From Butyrivibrio sp. MC2021 (lineage in GTDB: Bacteria > Bacillota > Clostridia > Lachnospirales > Lachnospiraceae): a stretch of 64,000 bases of DNA. Location of the stretch: assembly GCF_000621605.1 (NCBI RefSeq), contig NZ_JHXX01000001.1:1336314-1400313 (forward strand), written 5' to 3'. The position numbers were made by a program, and so were the translations under genes. Below are positions 27,528 to 36,031 of the stretch, piece by piece. Within the stretch, counting starts at the first letter, position 1, and each line of letters opens with the position of its first letter. Below the pieces are notes generated by a model that ran no database searches, was not told the origin of the DNA, and was given only the letters and a program-made list of their open reading frames with translations.

Positions 27528-28670
27528 TTATTCCTCGGAAGTATCTCCAACAGGCTTACCACCTGTAGCCAACCACTTGAGGTATGCGTTGATGAATGGA
27601 TCAAGCTCTCCGTCCAGTACGCCGTCAGCATTGGATGCCTTGAAGCCTGTACGGGTGTCGTTAACCATAGTATAAGGCTGAAGGACATAGGATCTGATCT
27701 GGCTTCCCCAGGCATTATCCATAACTTCGCCTCTGATGCCTGCAAGCTTTGCAGCCTGCTCTTCCTGCTTCATGATAAAGAGCTTGGCCTTCAGCATCTG
27801 CATAGCCTTGTCCTTGTTCTGGAACTGTGAACGCTCATTCTGGCAGGCAACTACAACACCGGTAGGAATATGTGTGATACGTACAGCGGATGAAGTCTTG
27901 TTGATGTGCTGTCCGCCGGCACCACTGGAACGATAGGTATCGATTCTGAGGTCATCGGGATTGATGTCGATATCAACATCCTCCTCGATATCAGGCATTA
28001 CGTCACAGGATACGAATGAAGTCTGTCTCTTAGCCTGTGCATTGAAGGGGCTGATACGTACAAGTCTGTGTACACCGTGCTCTGACTTAAGAAGTCCGTA
28101 TGCGTTGGTTCCTGTGATCTGGAAAGTAACTGACTTGATTCCTGCTTCGTCACCGTCAAGAAGGTCAAGAACCTCAGTGGTGAAGCCCTTTCTCTCTGCC
28201 CATCTGGTATACATACGATAAAGCATGCTAGCCCAGTCACAGGCCTCTGTTCCGCCTGCACCGGCATTAAGTCTGAGGATTACGTCATATTTGTCATAGG
28301 GCTGGTTAAGAAGGTTGCTGATACGGATATTCTCAAGGGTTGTCTCGAAATCATCAAGCTCTGATCTGATCTCTGCTGCCATATCGTCATCATCAACACC
28401 CTCAGCGTTCTGCATATCGATAAGGTCGATGATATCTCCGTACTGATTGTTGAGCTTCTCAATATTCTCAACAAGGTCCTGCATGTTCTTAAGGTCCTTG
28501 GTCTTCTTGTTGGCCTTCTCTGCATTGTCCCAGAAATTGGGCTCCTCCATCTCACGGGAGAGCTCTTCGATTATCTTTTTCTTAGTGTTAAGGTCAAGAG
28601 ACGCCGTTACTTCATCAAGGGTTCCCTTAAGGTTCTGGATCTCAACCTTCATCTGATCTAAAATTACCAT
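27528..28670 (-). CDS. prfB: Peptide chain release factor 2, continuous reading frame
   Basis: Class I release factor for UGA and UAA. 380 residues including the GGQ motif (SSGAGGQHINKTSSAVRITH) that triggers peptide release, and the codon-recognition region (SEHGVHRLVRISPFNAQAKR), where RF2 has its SPF tripeptide. Most bacterial prfB genes carry an in-frame UGA around codon 25 read by +1 frameshifting; here the same place reads TCT CTT GAC CTT (Ser-Leu-Asp-Leu) with no UGA, so translation is continuous. The Shine-Dalgarno sequence before the ATG is weak (GAAAGAGAG). It follows secA by 116 bases. Confidence 0.95.
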   Translation of the reverse strand: MVILDQMKVEIQNLKGTLDEVTASLDLNTKKKIIEELSREMEEPNFWDNAEKANKKTKDLKNMQDLVENIEKLNNQYGDIIDLIDMQNAEGVDDDDMAAEIRSELDDFETTLENIRISNLLNQPYDKYDVILRLNAGAGGTEACDWASMLYRMYTRWAERKGFTTEVLDLLDGDEAGIKSVTFQITGTNAYGLLKSEHGVHRLVRISPFNAQAKRQTSFVSCDVMPDIEEDVDIDINPDDLRIDTYRSSGAGGQHINKTSSAVRITHIPTGVVVACQNERSQFQNKDKAMQMLKAKLFIMKQEEQAAKLAGIRGEVMDNAWGSQIRSYVLQPYTMVNDTRTGFKASNADGVLDGELDPFINAYLKWLATGGKPVGDTSEE

Positions 28671-28725
28671 TTCTACTACTCTCTTTCTAAATAAGCTACT
28701 TCCTCATGTCCGTTATGTCATTTCA

Positions 28726-28765
28726 CAAGCAAAAGATTCCGTGCGAGCACGAAATCTTTTGCTTG
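28726..28765 (-). repeat. Long hairpin between secA and prfB
   Basis: A 13-bp inverted repeat (CAAGCAAAAGATT at 28726-28738 with 28753-28765) with an inner CGTG/CACG extension. There is no T-run after the stem on the minus strand, so it is not a classical terminator. It could be an RNA-processing or stabilising element, or a weak terminator. Confidence 0.5.
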
Positions 28766-28786
28766 CTCATTCCATATATCGCTCAC

Positions 28787-31351
28787 TTATGCCCTGCCGT
28801 GGCAGTTCTTGTACTTCTTGCCGCTTCCGCATGGGCATGGATCATTAGGATAAACCTTGGCTTCAACTCTCTTAACGGGAGCCTTGGCAACTGTGTCATC
28901 CTTGTTGGTTCCTGTAACCTTGGCAACCTGCTCACGCTCAACCTTCTCTTCGATGTGAACGTGGAACAGAAGTCTTACTGTATCTTCCTTGATGTTCTTA
29001 GCCATTTCGTCGAACATCTCATAACCTGAAAGCTTGTACTCAACCTTAGGATCTCTCTGACCGTAAGCCTGAAGTCCGATACCCTGACGGAGCTGATCCA
29101 TATCGTCGATGTGATCCATCCACTTTCTGTCGATAACCTTCAGAAGGATGACACGCTCGATCTCTCTTATGGTCTCAGGCTCAGGGAACTCAGCCTCTTT
29201 TGCCTCATAGAGCTTAACAGCCTCTTCCTTGAGCTGCTGGGTAAGTCCTGACTTGGTGAGCTTATCAATACGTCCTCTTGTGATCTTCTTAAGAGGAATG
29301 GTAGGTAAAAGGAGCTCATTGAGTTCCTGGAGGTTCCAGTTATCGGAATCGTTCTCTTCTCCTACAACGGTCTCTACGGAAGCCTCTACGATATCTGTGA
29401 TCATCTTGTAGATGGAATCACGCATGGAGTCTCCGTCAAGAACTCTCTTACGCTCTGCGTAAATGATCTCTCTCTGCTCGTTGTTAACCTGGTCGTACTC
29501 AAGAAGGTTCTTTCTGATTCCGTAGTTGTTGGACTCGATCTTCTTCTGAGCTGACTCAATGGCCTTGGAAAGTGATGAGTGCTCAATCTCCTGTCCATCC
29601 GGAATCTTCAGGGCATTGAACATCGCAATAAGTCTCTCTGAACCAAAGAGTCTCATAAGGTTATCTTCCAGTGAAAGGTAGAACTTGGATTCACCGGGAT
29701 CTCCCTGACGTCCTGAACGTCCACGGAGCTGGTTATCAATACGTCTGGACTCATGTCTCTCAGTACCGATGATCTTAAGACCGCCGGCTGCTCTTGCTTC
29801 CTCGTCAAGCTTGATATCGGTACCACGACCTGCCATGTTGGTGGCGATGGTAACAGCACCCTTTCTTCCTGCCTCAGCTACGATCTCAGCCTCCATCTCA
29901 TGGAACTTGGCATTCAGTACCTGGTGCTGGATTCCTCTCTTTTTAAGGAGCTTACTTATCTCCTCAGAGGACTCGATGGTGATGGTACCAACAAGAACAG
30001 GCTGTCCCTTCTCATGGGACTCTACTACTGCATCGCAGATAGCATTGAGCTTCTCTTTCTTGGTCTTATAAACAGCGTCCTGATGATCGATTCTGATTAC
30101 AGGCTCGTTGGTAGGAATCTCGATAACGTCCAGTCCGTAGATATCACGGAACTCTCTCTCCTCGGTAAGGGCTGTACCTGTCATACCGCACTTCTTCTCG
30201 AACTTGTTGAAGAAGTTCTGGAAAGTGATGGTAGCAAGAGTCTTGGACTCTCTCTTAACCTTAACATGCTCCTTGGCCTCGATAGCCTGGTGGAGACCGT
30301 CTGAATAACGACGTCCCGGCATGATACGTCCGGTGAACTCGTCTACGATAAGGACCTCATCATCCTTAACGATGTAGTCGTGGTCTCTCTGCATAAGGTT
30401 GTTGGCACGAAGAGCCAGGATAATGTTGTGCTGGATCTCAAGGTTCTCGGGATCAGCAAGGTTCTCTATACGGAAGAAACGCTCAACCTTGGCAACACCC
30501 TGCTCTGTAAGGTTGACGATCTTGTCTTTTTCATTGACGATGAAGTCACCGGTCTCTTCTCTCTCGACACCCATGATGGCATCCATCTTGGTAAGCTCTT
30601 CCTGGTCCTCACCTCTTGTCATCTGCTTGGCAAGGATGTCGCAGGCCTCATAGAGCTTGGTTGACTTGTCACTCTGACCGGAAATAATAAGAGGGGTTCT
30701 CGCTTCGTCGATAAGGATTGAGTCGATCTCATCGATGATGGCAAAGTTAAGTCCGCGAAGAACGCACTGCTCTTTATAAATAGCCATGTTATCACGAAGA
30801 TAATCAAAGCCCAGTTCGTTATTGGTAACATAAGTGATATCGCAGTTGTAAGCAGCCTTTCTCTCCTCAGAGGTCATGCTGTTAAGTACAACACCTACTG
30901 TAAGACCAAGGAATTCATGGATCTTACCCATCCACTCTGCGTCACGCTTAGCCAGGTAATCGTTGACTGTTACAACGTGAACACCCTGTCCTGCCAGGGC
31001 ATCAAGATATGAAGGAAGTGTAGCCACAAGAGTCTTACCTTCACCGGTTTTCATCTCAGCGATACGGCCCTGGTGAAGAATAACACCACCGATAAGCTGT
31101 ACTCTGAAGTGCTCCATTCCAAGGACTCTCTTGCCGGCCTCTCTGACAACCGCATATGCCTCAGGCATGATGTCGTCAAGGGTCTCGCCGTCAGCAAGTC
31201 TCTTCTTGAACTCATCAGTCTTGCCTCTGAGTTCCTCATCTGAAAGAGCCTGCATCTTGGGTCTCATAGCCTCGATAGAATCAACTGTTGATCTGATTCT
31301 TCTAAGCTCCCTTTCACTGTGTGTTCCAATAATCTTATCAATAATACTCAT
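28787..31351 (-). CDS. secA: Protein translocase ATPase SecA
   Basis: Motor of the Sec export channel. 854 residues: Walker A in [19 protein letters not shown], helicase motif II region [51 protein letters not shown], and the C-terminal zinc motif [13 protein letters not shown] that binds SecB or membranes in the family. Start at 31351 (MSIIDKIIG) with GGAG upstream; the longer frame relies on a TTG. Full length and without changes in the motifs. Own promoter upstream, divergent from the lipoprotein/radical-SAM unit. Confidence 0.98.
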   Translation of the reverse strand: MSIIDKIIGTHSERELRRIRSTVDSIEAMRPKMQALSDEELRGKTDEFKKRLADGETLDDIMPEAYAVVREAGKRVLGMEHFRVQLIGGVILHQGRIAEMKTGEGKTLVATLPSYLDALAGQGVHVVTVNDYLAKRDAEWMGKIHEFLGLTVGVVLNSMTSEERKAAYNCDITYVTNNELGFDYLRDNMAIYKEQCVLRGLNFAIIDEIDSILIDEARTPLIISGQSDKSTKLYEACDILAKQMTRGEDQEELTKMDAIMGVEREETGDFIVNEKDKIVNLTEQGVAKVERFFRIENLADPENLEIQHNIILALRANNLMQRDHDYIVKDDEVLIVDEFTGRIMPGRRYSDGLHQAIEAKEHVKVKRESKTLATITFQNFFNKFEKKCGMTGTALTEEREFRDIYGLDVIEIPTNEPVIRIDHQDAVYKTKKEKLNAICDAVVESHEKGQPVLVGTITIESSEEISKLLKKRGIQHQVLNAKFHEMEAEIVAEAGRKGAVTIATNMAGRGTDIKLDEEARAAGGLKIIGTERHESRRIDNQLRGRSGRQGDPGESKFYLSLEDNLMRLFGSERLIAMFNALKIPDGQEIEHSSLSKAIESAQKKIESNNYGIRKNLLEYDQVNNEQREIIYAERKRVLDGDSMRDSIYKMITDIVEASVETVVGEENDSDNWNLQELNELLLPTIPLKKITRGRIDKLTKSGLTQQLKEEAVKLYEAKEAEFPEPETIREIERVILLKVIDRKWMDHIDDMDQLRQGIGLQAYGQRDPKVEYKLSGYEMFDEMAKNIKEDTVRLLFHVHIEEKVEREQVAKVTGTNKDDTVAKAPVKRVEAKVYPNDPCPCGSGKKYKNCHGRA

Positions 31352-31410
31352 TTCTTCTATTCTCCAATTTGGGGCATAGCTCCCCAATTTTTAGTCAAAG
31401 TACGGGGACT

Positions 31411-31439
31411 ATTCTAGCAGATTTGCGTAAAATATTCAA
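31411..31439 (-). promoter_or_regulatory. Promoter of secA
   Basis: Minus strand TTGAAT (31439-31434), 17-base spacer, TAGAAT (31416-31411), some 55 bases before the secA start. Confidence 0.65.
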
Positions 31440-31502
31440 CAACCATCTATTACCCTGTAATTTCCTCGCAAATTAGCTACTTCTATTATGCACAAAAAGA
31501 AA

Positions 31503-31531
31503 TTGAAAAACTATGACCTTTTGTTTATTAT
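31503..31531 (+). promoter_or_regulatory. Promoter of the lipoprotein/radical-SAM unit
   Basis: TTGAAA (31503-31508), 17-base spacer, TATTAT (31526-31531), leaving about 20 bases of leader before a GGAGG ribosome binding site. Confidence 0.65.
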
Positions 31532-31558
31532 GTACTTAACTTTATGGAGGAGTTACAT

Positions 31559-31936
31559 ATGAAAAAAATGACAAAGAAGGTGGTCATTGCCACCACAACA
31601 GGTCTTGCAAGTATGATTCTCAATGCTGCCTGCGGTTACGGCCCTCCGGTACAGGAAGATTACCGTGAGCCCATCAGCACCTACGGCGAAACAGTTGATG
31701 ATGTTTCATCCGAATCTTCAGCAGCGCAGAGCACAGATCAGCAGAACAATTCTTCATCTGCTGCAACAGCAAGCTCAACTGCCACAGAATCAGGGCTTAC
31801 CTATGAAGAGATCCCCGGTGATGCATCCAATAACCTGGAGTCCAAGGATGAATATTTCATAGAGCATGACGATTCCGATAATTACAAGATCCCCGAGGTT
31901 CCCGCCGTATACGGACCGCCTACATCCAACTGGTGA
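31559..31936 (+). CDS. Small lipoprotein with YGPP motifs, probable radical-SAM substrate
   Basis: 125 residues, starting at an ATG with GGAGG 8 bases upstream. The N terminus is a Lys-rich signal peptide (MKKMTKKVVIATTTGLASMI) ending in LNAAC, a plausible though non-canonical lipobox with Cys 25. Directly after it comes GYGPP. A low-complexity Ser/Thr/Ala/Gln linker (about residues 43-75) leads to an acidic segment, and the C terminus is VYGPPTSNW. So the YGPP tetrapeptide occurs right beside the lipid anchor and again at the end, with STYGE between. The next gene, 29 bases on, is a radical SAM/SPASM enzyme. I recall described radical-SAM/lipoprotein pairs in Bacteroidetes with a YG-type motif after the anchor cysteine; this resembles them, but the family match is unverified. 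Confidence 0.75.
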   Translation: MKKMTKKVVIATTTGLASMILNAACGYGPPVQEDYREPISTYGETVDDVSSESSAAQSTDQQNNSSSAATASSTATESGLTYEEIPGDASNNLESKDEYFIEHDDSDNYKIPEVPAVYGPPTSNW

Positions 31937-31965
31937 TCATACTAAATAGTTTTAAGGATAAAATA

Positions 31966-33051
31966 ATGAATAAGACCAAAATGAAATTATCCCATCTTGA
32001 CCTGCAGCATGATGTGCGGGTCAAGTTCTTCGATAAGCCTATTCTGCAGCAGCTTTTCTTTGAGCTCACCCTCAACTGCAACGAGCACTGCTGGCACTGC
32101 GGATCAAGATGCGGAGATGTTAAGATGGGCGAAATGAGCCCCGATGAATGGAAAGAAATACTGGATCAGTTAAAAGAGGATTATAAAGGCTCTCTTCCAC
32201 AGATCAACGTTACAGGAGGAGAGCCACTTTTATACCCCGGTTTTGAAGAAGTCATGAGCTATGCTCATGAGCTGGGCTTTAAATGGGGTATGACCTCCAA
32301 CGCGGTGCTGATCACCCCCGAGGTTGCACAGATGCTCAAAAGATGCGGCATGAACACCATCTCCGTCAGCATCGACGGCCTTCCCGAGACCCACGACAAG
32401 ATAAGAGGTCTTAAGGGCGCCTACAAAAGAGCCATGGAGGGAATTCAGAATCTCATCGATCTTCAGTTTGTTGAGCATATCATGGTAACTACGGTTGTGA
32501 ATCATCAGACCATCAGCGAACTGGAACCTCTCTACGAGATCCTTTGCGACGTGGATATAGACAGCTGGCGAGTAATGGGCATAGAGCCCATCGGAAGAGC
32601 CCTGGAGCATCCTGAGCTTCTTCTTACAAATGAGGATCACAAGGCCCTGATGGAATTCATCCGAAACAAAAGAGCCAACAACGATCCCGTTACCTATGGC
32701 TGCTGCCACTACCTTGGCCTTGACTATGAAAGAGAAGTCAGAGACTGGTACTTCTTCTGCATGGCAGGCATCACCGTGGCCAGCATTACAGTAACCGGCG
32801 ATGTTTACGGCTGTCTTGATATCGACAGAACTCAGCCCGGGGTTATCCAGGGCAACGTCCACGAAAGACGCTTCTCCGATATCTGGGCCAACGAATTCAA
32901 GGCTTTCCGCCGTGACAGATCTGCAGACAACGAAGACTGCAAGAACTGCAAGAGCCGCAAATACTGCATGGGCGGAGCCTTCCACACCTGGGATCTTGCC
33001 GCCGGAACACAGAGACTCTGCTTGGCAGATGCGCTCTTTCCTGATAAATGA
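31966..33051 (+). CDS. Radical SAM/SPASM domain enzyme, partner of the YGPP lipoprotein
   Basis: 361 residues. The radical SAM cluster motif is CNEHCWHC (Cys 38, 42, 45) followed by GSRCG with an extra Cys 49. NVTGGEPLLYPGFEE is the glycine-rich SAM-binding segment. The C-terminal SPASM region has Cys residues in FFCMAGITVAS, VTGDVYGCLDIDR, EDCKNCKSRKYCMGG and RLCLADA, enough for two auxiliary Fe-S clusters. SPASM enzymes usually modify ribosomally made peptides (thioether, C-C or epimer products). The upstream lipoprotein is the obvious candidate substrate. ATG at 31966 with AAGGATAAAATA before it; an in-frame GTG overlapping the lipoprotein stop is possible but has no ribosome binding site. 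Confidence 0.92.
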   Translation: MNKTKMKLSHLDLQHDVRVKFFDKPILQQLFFELTLNCNEHCWHCGSRCGDVKMGEMSPDEWKEILDQLKEDYKGSLPQINVTGGEPLLYPGFEEVMSYAHELGFKWGMTSNAVLITPEVAQMLKRCGMNTISVSIDGLPETHDKIRGLKGAYKRAMEGIQNLIDLQFVEHIMVTTVVNHQTISELEPLYEILCDVDIDSWRVMGIEPIGRALEHPELLLTNEDHKALMEFIRNKRANNDPVTYGCCHYLGLDYEREVRDWYFFCMAGITVASITVTGDVYGCLDIDRTQPGVIQGNVHERRFSDIWANEFKAFRRDRSADNEDCKNCKSRKYCMGGAFHTWDLAAGTQRLCLADALFPDK

Positions 33052-33170
33052 TGATATACGGATTGCTTCGTTTCTTCGAAACTGTCGCAATCCTACAAGA
33101 ATTCGGAAATCGCCATGCTCATTTCATTCGCATGTCTTTTTTCCTCATTCTTGTTCGGTTCATGAAATAA
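33051..33170 (+). other. 39-codon open frame / palindromic element after the radical SAM gene
   Basis: An ATG overlapping the radical-SAM stop opens a 39-residue frame (MIYGLLRFFETVAILQ..., ending FLILVRFMK) that stops two bases before the terminator. It has no ribosome binding site of its own beyond coupling. Its DNA contains a nested palindrome, GATTGC...GTTTC TTC GAAAC...GCAATC at about 33060-33092, so it may be an interspersed repeat rather than a gene. I lean to the repeat. Confidence 0.3.
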
Positions 33171-33171
33171 C

Positions 33172-33209
33172 AGAAGGGAAAACATGCAAGCATGTTTTCC
33201 CTTCTTTAT
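33172..33209. terminator. Bidirectional terminator between radical-SAM unit and buk
   Basis: A perfect 16-bp stem (33172-33187 with 33190-33205), T-rich on the plus side (TTTATTTAT) and A-rich before it, serving the convergent radical-SAM and ptb-buk transcripts. Confidence 0.9.
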
Positions 33210-33225
33210 TTATGAACTTATATCA

Positions 33226-34290
33226 TTAATATGTCTGTGCCTTCTCTTCTCCGGTCATAACACGGATTGCGCCCTGGGCGAGAGCAAGGAGCTCGTCTTC
33301 GCCGGGATATACGGTAACGGGGCAGATCCAGTCAACGCGCTCTTTGATGGCGTCTGTGATAACCTGACCGTATGCGATACCGCCTGTGAGGATGATCTGG
33401 TCTACCTTACCCTTAAGAACTGTAGCGCAGGCGCCGATGTTCTTGCAGATCTGGTAGATGAAAGCTTCACGAACAAGAATTGCTTTCTCGTTGCCTTCCT
33501 CACACATCTTGTTTACTTCTCTCATGTCGTTGGTTCCAAGATAAGCGTTAAGTCCGCCGTAGCCAACGATCTTCTTTTTCATCTCATCGTAGGTGTACTT
33601 GCCTGAGAAGCACATATCTACAAGAGCCTTGGCAGGAATTCCGTTGGCTCTCTCGGGAGAGAATGCACCGTCGCCGTTAAGAGCTGCATAAACGTCAACC
33701 ATCTTGCCGTTCTTGTGAACGCCTGTGGATGTGCCGCCGCCCATGTGAACAACGATTACGCTGATCTCATCATATTTCTTGCCGATTTCCTTGGCATAAC
33801 GTCTTGCAACAGCCTTCTGGTTAAGAGGATGGTCGATGGAAACACGCTCGATCTCAGGCACACCTGAAATACGGGCTACGGGCTCCATCTCGTCAACTAC
33901 TACAGGGTCAACGATGTATGAAGGAACGCCGATCTCATCACCGATCTCTCTTGCAAGGATACCGCCCAGGTTAGATGCGTGCTGTCCCTGAACGCCCTTT
34001 CTGAGGTCCTCTAAAAGTGCATCTGTGCACTCGTATGTGCCGCCGGGAATGGGACGAAGAAGTCCGCCTCTTCCTACGATTACGTTAAAGGACTTGATAT
34101 CGATGTTCTCTTTCTTAAGGAAATCAAGAATAATGTTCTTACGGAAATCCTTCTGATCAATGATTGACGCATAGGATTCGATTTCTTCTGTGCTGTGTCT
34201 TAAGGTCTCCTCTTTTACAAGAGTCTCATCCTCAAAAATACCAACCTTGGTAGATGTTGAACCGGGATTAATGATCAAACTTTTTATCAT
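33226..34290 (-). CDS. buk: Butyrate kinase
   Basis: Converts butyryl phosphate and ADP to butyrate and ATP, the last energy-yielding step of butyrate formation. 354 residues of the acetokinase/ASKHA fold: [18 protein letters not shown] (phosphate 1), [18 protein letters not shown] and [17 protein letters not shown] (adenosine motif). I chose ATG at 34290 since AAGGAG then lies 7 bases upstream; a GTG one codon earlier is possible. It follows ptb by 19 bases. The paired enzymes show that this organism can use the kinase route to butyrate. Confidence 0.96.
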   Translation of the reverse strand: MIKSLIINPGSTSTKVGIFEDETLVKEETLRHSTEEIESYASIIDQKDFRKNIILDFLKKENIDIKSFNVIVGRGGLLRPIPGGTYECTDALLEDLRKGVQGQHASNLGGILAREIGDEIGVPSYIVDPVVVDEMEPVARISGVPEIERVSIDHPLNQKAVARRYAKEIGKKYDEISVIVVHMGGGTSTGVHKNGKMVDVYAALNGDGAFSPERANGIPAKALVDMCFSGKYTYDEMKKKIVGYGGLNAYLGTNDMREVNKMCEEGNEKAILVREAFIYQICKNIGACATVLKGKVDQIILTGGIAYGQVITDAIKERVDWICPVTVYPGEDELLALAQGAIRVMTGEEKAQTY

Positions 34291-34309
34291 CACAATTCTC
34301 CTTTTCTAA

Positions 34310-35230
34310 TCAGGCATTCTCATTCATAGAAGCTACAACTGCAGCCAGGGCGATGGAATTAACCTTTACATCAACAGAATCTGATCTTGAAGTAAGGATA
34401 ACGGGAGCCTTGGTTCCTGTAAGGATGTTACCGTTCTTAACCTTGGCAAGACGAACGATGGTCTTGTAGGTAAGGTTTCCTGCGTGGATATCAGGGAAAA
34501 GAAGGATGTCGGCATCACCGACGATCTTACGGTCAAGGGCGCCTGCCTTGTGCTTAGCAGCCTCAGGATCGATAGCAAGGTCCATGGAAAGAGGTCCGTC
34601 AACGATGCAGTTCTTGATCTCGCCGGCCTCATTCATCTTGGTGAGCTCTGCTGCCTCAACGGTAACAGGCATCTTGGGGTTAACAACCTCAACAGCTGCA
34701 AGAGGAGCTACCTTAGGGCACTCTACGCCGCAGGCTCTTGCAACATCAACTGTATATTCGATGATGACTTTCTTATCCTCAAGGGTGGGATATGGCATGA
34801 AAGCAACGTCTGTAAGGAATAAAAGACGATCAATGCCGGGAATTTCAAATACGCATACGTGTGAAAGAGGACGACCTGTACGAAGTCCTACTTCCTTATC
34901 AAGTACGCTCTTAAGGAAGTCCTTGGTCTCAAGGGCACCCTTCATATAAATGTCAGCCTTGCCGCTGGAAACAAGAGAAACTGCTGTGCGGGCTGCCTCA
35001 ACGGTATCCTTCACATCAATGATCTCATAGTCGGCAGGATTCATGGAATACTGACCCATGATCTCTACGATCTTGTCCTTGTCACCAACGAGGATAGGAT
35101 CTACGATTCCTCTCTCCTTGGCAACCTTAACAGCCTCAAGTACGTGTGTGTCCTGGGCTACAGCAACTGACATCTTCTTGGTGTCGGCTGTCTTTAATTT
35201 AGCCAGAATGTCATCAAAGTTCTTACTCAT
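34310..35230 (-). CDS. ptb: Phosphate butyryltransferase
   Basis: Transfers butyryl from CoA to phosphate, giving butyryl phosphate for butyrate kinase. 306 residues of the phosphotransacetylase family: DPILVGDKDKIVEI near the N terminus, then DIYMKGALETKDFLKSVLDK, FLTDVAFMPYPTLEDKK, NCIVDGPLSMDLAI and DILLFPDIHAGNLTYKT. The last two are the usual C-terminal active-site blocks. CGGAGGT lies before the ATG. First gene of a ptb-buk operon. Confidence 0.96.
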   Translation of the reverse strand: MSKNFDDILAKLKTADTKKMSVAVAQDTHVLEAVKVAKERGIVDPILVGDKDKIVEIMGQYSMNPADYEIIDVKDTVEAARTAVSLVSSGKADIYMKGALETKDFLKSVLDKEVGLRTGRPLSHVCVFEIPGIDRLLFLTDVAFMPYPTLEDKKVIIEYTVDVARACGVECPKVAPLAAVEVVNPKMPVTVEAAELTKMNEAGEIKNCIVDGPLSMDLAIDPEAAKHKAGALDRKIVGDADILLFPDIHAGNLTYKTIVRLAKVKNGNILTGTKAPVILTSRSDSVDVKVNSIALAAVVASMNENA

Positions 35231-35273
35231 CTATATAACCTCCGTTTTTAATAGTACAACGCCATATGACAAA

Positions 35274-35302
35274 ATTTTAACACTTTGCATTTCAGTACGC
35301 AA
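35274..35302 (-). promoter_or_regulatory. Possible promoter of ptb-buk
   Basis: Minus strand TTGCGT (35302-35297), 17-base spacer, TAAAAT (35279-35274). It starts right after the terminator of the upstream thioesterase gene. The -35 is weak. Confidence 0.45.
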
Positions 35303-35338
35303 GTAAAAAGGGCCATAGCCTTAAGCTATGACCCTTAT
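35301..35338 (-). terminator. Terminator of the acyl-CoA thioesterase gene
   Basis: A 12-bp stem with one G-U pair (35325-35336 with 35308-35319), then a T-rich run on the minus strand. It lies a few bases after the thioesterase stop. Confidence 0.82.
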
Positions 35339-35345
35339 ATAATCT

Positions 35346-35852
35346 TTAGAAACCTTCCATTCGACGCTGACGGCGCAGCTCTCTTCTCCTGATGGCGCCC
35401 TCCCACTCAGCCTTTTCACTCTCTGTGCGAATATTGAGGCCGTAGGGAACGGTAACGGGAGTTCCGTCATCATCTATGCAAACCTCTGTGAGATATGCCC
35501 TGTTCAGAACATGTCTCATGCCTGTTCTGATATCCTCTACGTAAGTATCTACTCTGACTTCCATGGAAGTCTTTCCAACATATGTAATTTTTCCGATAAT
35601 AACAAGAACGTCCCCGAGAACCGCCCCCTGCTTGAACTGCATGTTGTCCACAGCAGCTGTGGCAATGGGGTTACCCGAATGTCTTACGGCAACGGTGCCT
35701 GCCACCTCATCGATCCAGGCCATGAGCTGTCCGCCAAAGAGTCTGTTCTGAGCATTGATCTCATCATACTTAACTACCTTGGTCCACTCGGTAATGGAGT
35801 CTTCAACATTCTTGTTGGCAATCTGCTTATCTACATGAAAAACCTTGCCCAT
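35346..35852 (-). CDS. Acyl-CoA thioesterase (hotdog fold)
   Basis: Hydrolyses acyl-CoA to free acid and CoA. 168 residues with the hotdog signature YDEINAQNRLFGGQLMAWID and VDNMQFKQGAVLGDVLVI, closest to the YciA/BFIT-type thioesterases. The C terminus is Arg-rich (AIRRRELRRQRRMEGF). AGGAGGTG upstream of the ATG. A single gene with its own terminator just before the ptb-buk promoter; a link to acyl-CoA balance is possible but not shown. Confidence 0.9.
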   Translation of the reverse strand: MGKVFHVDKQIANKNVEDSITEWTKVVKYDEINAQNRLFGGQLMAWIDEVAGTVAVRHSGNPIATAAVDNMQFKQGAVLGDVLVIIGKITYVGKTSMEVRVDTYVEDIRTGMRHVLNRAYLTEVCIDDDGTPVTVPYGLNIRTESEKAEWEGAIRRRELRRQRRMEGF

Positions 35853-36031
35853 TCCTTCACCTCCTAGGAGATTATTATACTACCTATTTTACCCTATAAT
35901 CATCCCAAGTGCCACTGAAAGGATCATATAAAGCCTTGAAATTCCGAGGGCCAGGAAGTAGAATTCATACTAGTGCTGCTGTTTTCTATGGTTGCACTAT
36001 GGGGAAAAATAACTCGGAGGATTAAGGCAGT

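Noticed and set aside
32230..33090. 286-codon minus-strand frame opposite the radical SAM gene
   Set aside because: The plus strand encodes an unmistakable radical SAM enzyme with promoter and ribosome binding site; the antisense frame is a shadow.
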